From Streptomyces sp. A3M-1-3 (GTDB taxonomy: Bacteria > Actinomycetota > Actinomycetes > Streptomycetales > Streptomycetaceae), in assembly GCF_024213665.1 (NCBI RefSeq), contig NZ_JANAVP010000033.1, positions 19,533 through 83,532 on the forward strand: a stretch of DNA of 64,000 bases. Reading direction: 5' to 3'. Every line of letters starts with the position of its first letter. The first letter of the stretch is position 1. Positions 62,393-64,000 of the stretch are shown piece by piece. The position numbers were made by a program, and so were the translations under genes. The notes below the pieces were generated by a model. That model made no database searches. It worked only from the letters and a program-made list of their open reading frames with translations, and had not been told where the DNA came from.

Positions 62393-62992
62393 ATGACCCG
62401 AGCACTGATCGTCATCGATGTCCAGGAATCCTTCCGCGCCCGTCCGCTGTGGGAGACCATCTCCAACCCGAAGATCGGCCAGCAGGTGGACCGCCTGGTC
62501 CGGCTCGCCCGCCAGGCCGGGGAGCTCGTGGTGTGGGTGCTGCACTCCGAGCCCGGCAGCGGGGACGTCTTCGACCCCGCGCTCGGCCATGTCCGGCTGA
62601 TGGAGGAACTGGAGCGCCGGGACGGTGAACCTCTGATCCACAAGACCTCCCACAACGCCTTCACCACCACCAACCTGCAGCAGCTCCTCATGGAGCGCGG
62701 CATCCACGAGCTCACCGTCTGCGGCATCCGCACCGAGCAGTGCGTGGAGACCACCACCCGCGTCGCGAGCGACTTCGGCTACCAGGTGACCTTCGTCATC
62801 GACGCCACGGCGACCAATCCCATCCCGCACCGCGACGCTCCCGCCGGCCAGAGCGTCGCCGAACTGCTGGCCGACCCCCGCACCCTGGGCGCCGAGGAGG
62901 TCATCAGGCGCACCGAGTACGCCCTCGCCGGACGCTTTGCCACCATCGCCACGGTCGACCAGCTGGAGGCCGCGGCCGGACCTGGGGCATGA
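62393..62992 (+). CDS. Isochorismatase-family cysteine hydrolase
   Basis: 199 aa. The catalytic triad of the family is visible: Asp9 in IVIDVQES, Lys84 in IHKTSHNAF, Cys117 in IRTEQCVETT. Members hydrolyse amides or isochorismate; the substrate is unknown. The GlxA-type regulator gene starts ten bp downstream, a pairing common in Streptomyces, which suggests shared regulation. Confidence 0.88.
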   Translation: MTRALIVIDVQESFRARPLWETISNPKIGQQVDRLVRLARQAGELVVWVLHSEPGSGDVFDPALGHVRLMEELERRDGEPLIHKTSHNAFTTTNLQQLLMERGIHELTVCGIRTEQCVETTTRVASDFGYQVTFVIDATATNPIPHRDAPAGQSVAELLADPRTLGAEEVIRRTEYALAGRFATIATVDQLEAAAGPGA

Positions 62993-63002
62993 TGACCGGA
63001 TC

Positions 63003-63923
63003 GTGAACCACGTCGCCTTCTTCCTGGTGCCCGGAGTCCATCTGCTGGACCTGGCCGGCCCCGCGCAGGTCTTCTCCACGGCCGATGGCTTCGGGCACCC
63101 GTACACGCTCAGCTACATCGCCGAGCAGCCGCAGGTCCCCACCGCTCAGGGGCTGCCGCTGGTGGCCTCGCTCGACTGGCCCGACCTCGGCCCCGAGGAC
63201 GTGATCGTGGTGCCCGGCTGGCGGGCGCCCACCCTGGCCGGCGGCCCCGCCATCGGCGCGGCCTCCCTGCAGGTCCTCCGGGACCACCACGCCGGGGGCG
63301 GGACCGTTGCCAGCGTCTGCGCCGGAGCCGAGGCGCTCGGCAGGGCGGGCCTGCTCGACGGCCGCCGCTGCACCACCCACCACGATGTGCAGGACGAGCT
63401 GGCCCTGCGCCATCCCGCGGCTGTGGTGGTCCGCGATGTCCTGTTCACCGCCGACGACCGGGTGGTCACCTCGGCCGGCATCGCCAGCGGCATCGATCTC
63501 GCCCTGCATCTGCTCGCGACCCGGCACGGGCCCGCCGTCGCCGCCCAGGTGGCCCGGGACATGGTCGTCTACGCCCGCCGCAACGGCCATGAGCCGCAGG
63601 CCAGTGTGATGCTCCGGCACCGATCCCACCTCGACGACGCCGTACATCGCGCTCAGGACCTGATCGACGCCCGCTTCGACGCGCCGCTGCCCCTGTCCGA
63701 CCTGGCGGCGGCCGTGGGCGTGAGCGAACGCACCCTCACGCGCCTGTTCGGCCGCGCCACCGGCGGCCTCACCCCGTTGCGCTACCAGCAGGCCCTCCGC
63801 CTCGAACGTGCCGAACACTTCATCAGCCACGGCGCGACGGTCGACGCCGCGGCCCGCTCGGTCGGCTTCGAGGACCCGCGCATGCTGCGCCGCCTGCGCG
63901 CCCGTGGGACCCGCGAGTTCTGA
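63003..63923 (+). CDS. GlxA-family AraC-type transcriptional regulator
   Basis: 306 aa. The N-terminal DJ-1/PfpI domain has FFLVPGVHLLDLAGPAQVFS and VASVCAGAEALGRAGLLDGR, with Cys near residue 106. The C-terminal AraC/XylS domain has two helix-turn-helix units (LSDLAAAVGVSERTLTRLFG, and AARSVGFEDPRMLRRL). Such proteins regulate neighbouring catabolic genes in response to small molecules; the ligand is unknown. GTG 63003 has only a weak ribosome site and may be coupled to the isochorismatase gene. Confidence 0.88.
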   Translation: MNHVAFFLVPGVHLLDLAGPAQVFSTADGFGHPYTLSYIAEQPQVPTAQGLPLVASLDWPDLGPEDVIVVPGWRAPTLAGGPAIGAASLQVLRDHHAGGGTVASVCAGAEALGRAGLLDGRRCTTHHDVQDELALRHPAAVVVRDVLFTADDRVVTSAGIASGIDLALHLLATRHGPAVAAQVARDMVVYARRNGHEPQASVMLRHRSHLDDAVHRAQDLIDARFDAPLPLSDLAAAVGVSERTLTRLFGRATGGLTPLRYQQALRLERAEHFISHGATVDAAARSVGFEDPRMLRRLRARGTREF

Positions 63924-63927
63924 CCTA

Positions 63928-64000
63928 GGGCCTGTTGCGAAAGTGGATCTCGCCTGTGAAATGATCTTGTGTTGTGGCGCGTGCAGATCTGACGGACGAA
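63928..64000 (+). mobile_element. Left end of an IS5-type insertion sequence (cut by window edge)
   Basis: The sequence GGGCCTGTTGCGAAAGTGG a few bases after the regulator stop looks like an IS terminal inverted repeat, and CTA just before it a target site. The first nine codons of a transposase follow from GTG 63974: ARADLTDE, which is how many Streptomyces IS5-type transposases begin (…DLTDEEW). The rest lies outside the window. Confidence 0.65.

Overview
The window is high-GC actinobacterial chromosome, almost certainly Streptomyces. GC-rich third codon positions, many GTG starts with GGAGG-type ribosome sites, 4-base GTGA/ATGA overlaps and long GC-rich hairpins all point that way. From memory, the gene order follows the S. 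coelicolor SCO1777-SCO1738 stretch; I could not run an alignment. Most of it is core genome, broken by small accessory and degraded patches.

Layout. 1-13.2 kb: a GH15 hydrolase (cut by the window edge), pyrG, an ADP-ribose-type Nudix hydrolase, a STAND/TPR protein, ald, then a ParA / ribbon-helix-helix pair leading into scpA-scpB-rluB. 13.2-15.7 kb: a compact NAD operon, pnuC-nrtR-ADP-ribosylglycohydrolase, behind a palindrome that looks like an NrtR operator. 15.7-20.4 kb: an accessory patch with a small XRE protein, two orphan genes, a TPR-regulator remnant, a HAD phosphatase, a nucleotidyltransferase gene broken by a 34-bp palindromic repeat, a Rieske lipoprotein and a damaged membrane-protein gene. 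20.5-25.6 kb: aroH-tyrA-cmk-plsC-der. 25.6-29.6 kb: two Streptomyces hypotheticals, an Rpf-like secreted protein, and the wreck of a branched-chain amino acid ABC cluster carrying a TnpB remnant.

29.7-42.7 kb: a GT4 glycosyltransferase, a WYL regulator, a solitary ctaD, an I78 inhibitor, a PAP2 phosphatase, a PIG-V-like mannosyltransferase, a DHA2 exporter, a glutaryl-CoA dehydrogenase-like enzyme, the SepF-like gene sflA, a Cys-tailed DUF5685 gene and a shattered DUF1684 pseudogene. 43.0-55.9 kb: streptogrisin genes sprB and sprD flank a convergent SLOG/SLATT pair and a complete FxSxx-COOH RiPP system (fxsA precursor, fxsB radical SAM, fxsC TIR, fxsT ParA-like/TIR/NB-ARC/TPR). 56.2-57.7 kb: small genes and a DUF397/DUF5753 pair. 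57.7-62.2 kb: dnaE2 plus an ImuB-like Y-family protein. 62.4-63.9 kb: isochorismatase-like and GlxA-type regulator genes. The window ends in the left edge of an IS5-type insertion sequence.

The most interesting parts are the FxSxx cluster, whose maturase carries an apparently metal-dead HEXXH-type domain, and the NrtR-controlled NAD operon that contains an ADP-ribosylglycohydrolase. Next come the Streptomyces palindromic repeat, which has broken one gene and entered dnaE2 in frame, and the polymerase-dead ImuB partner of DnaE2.
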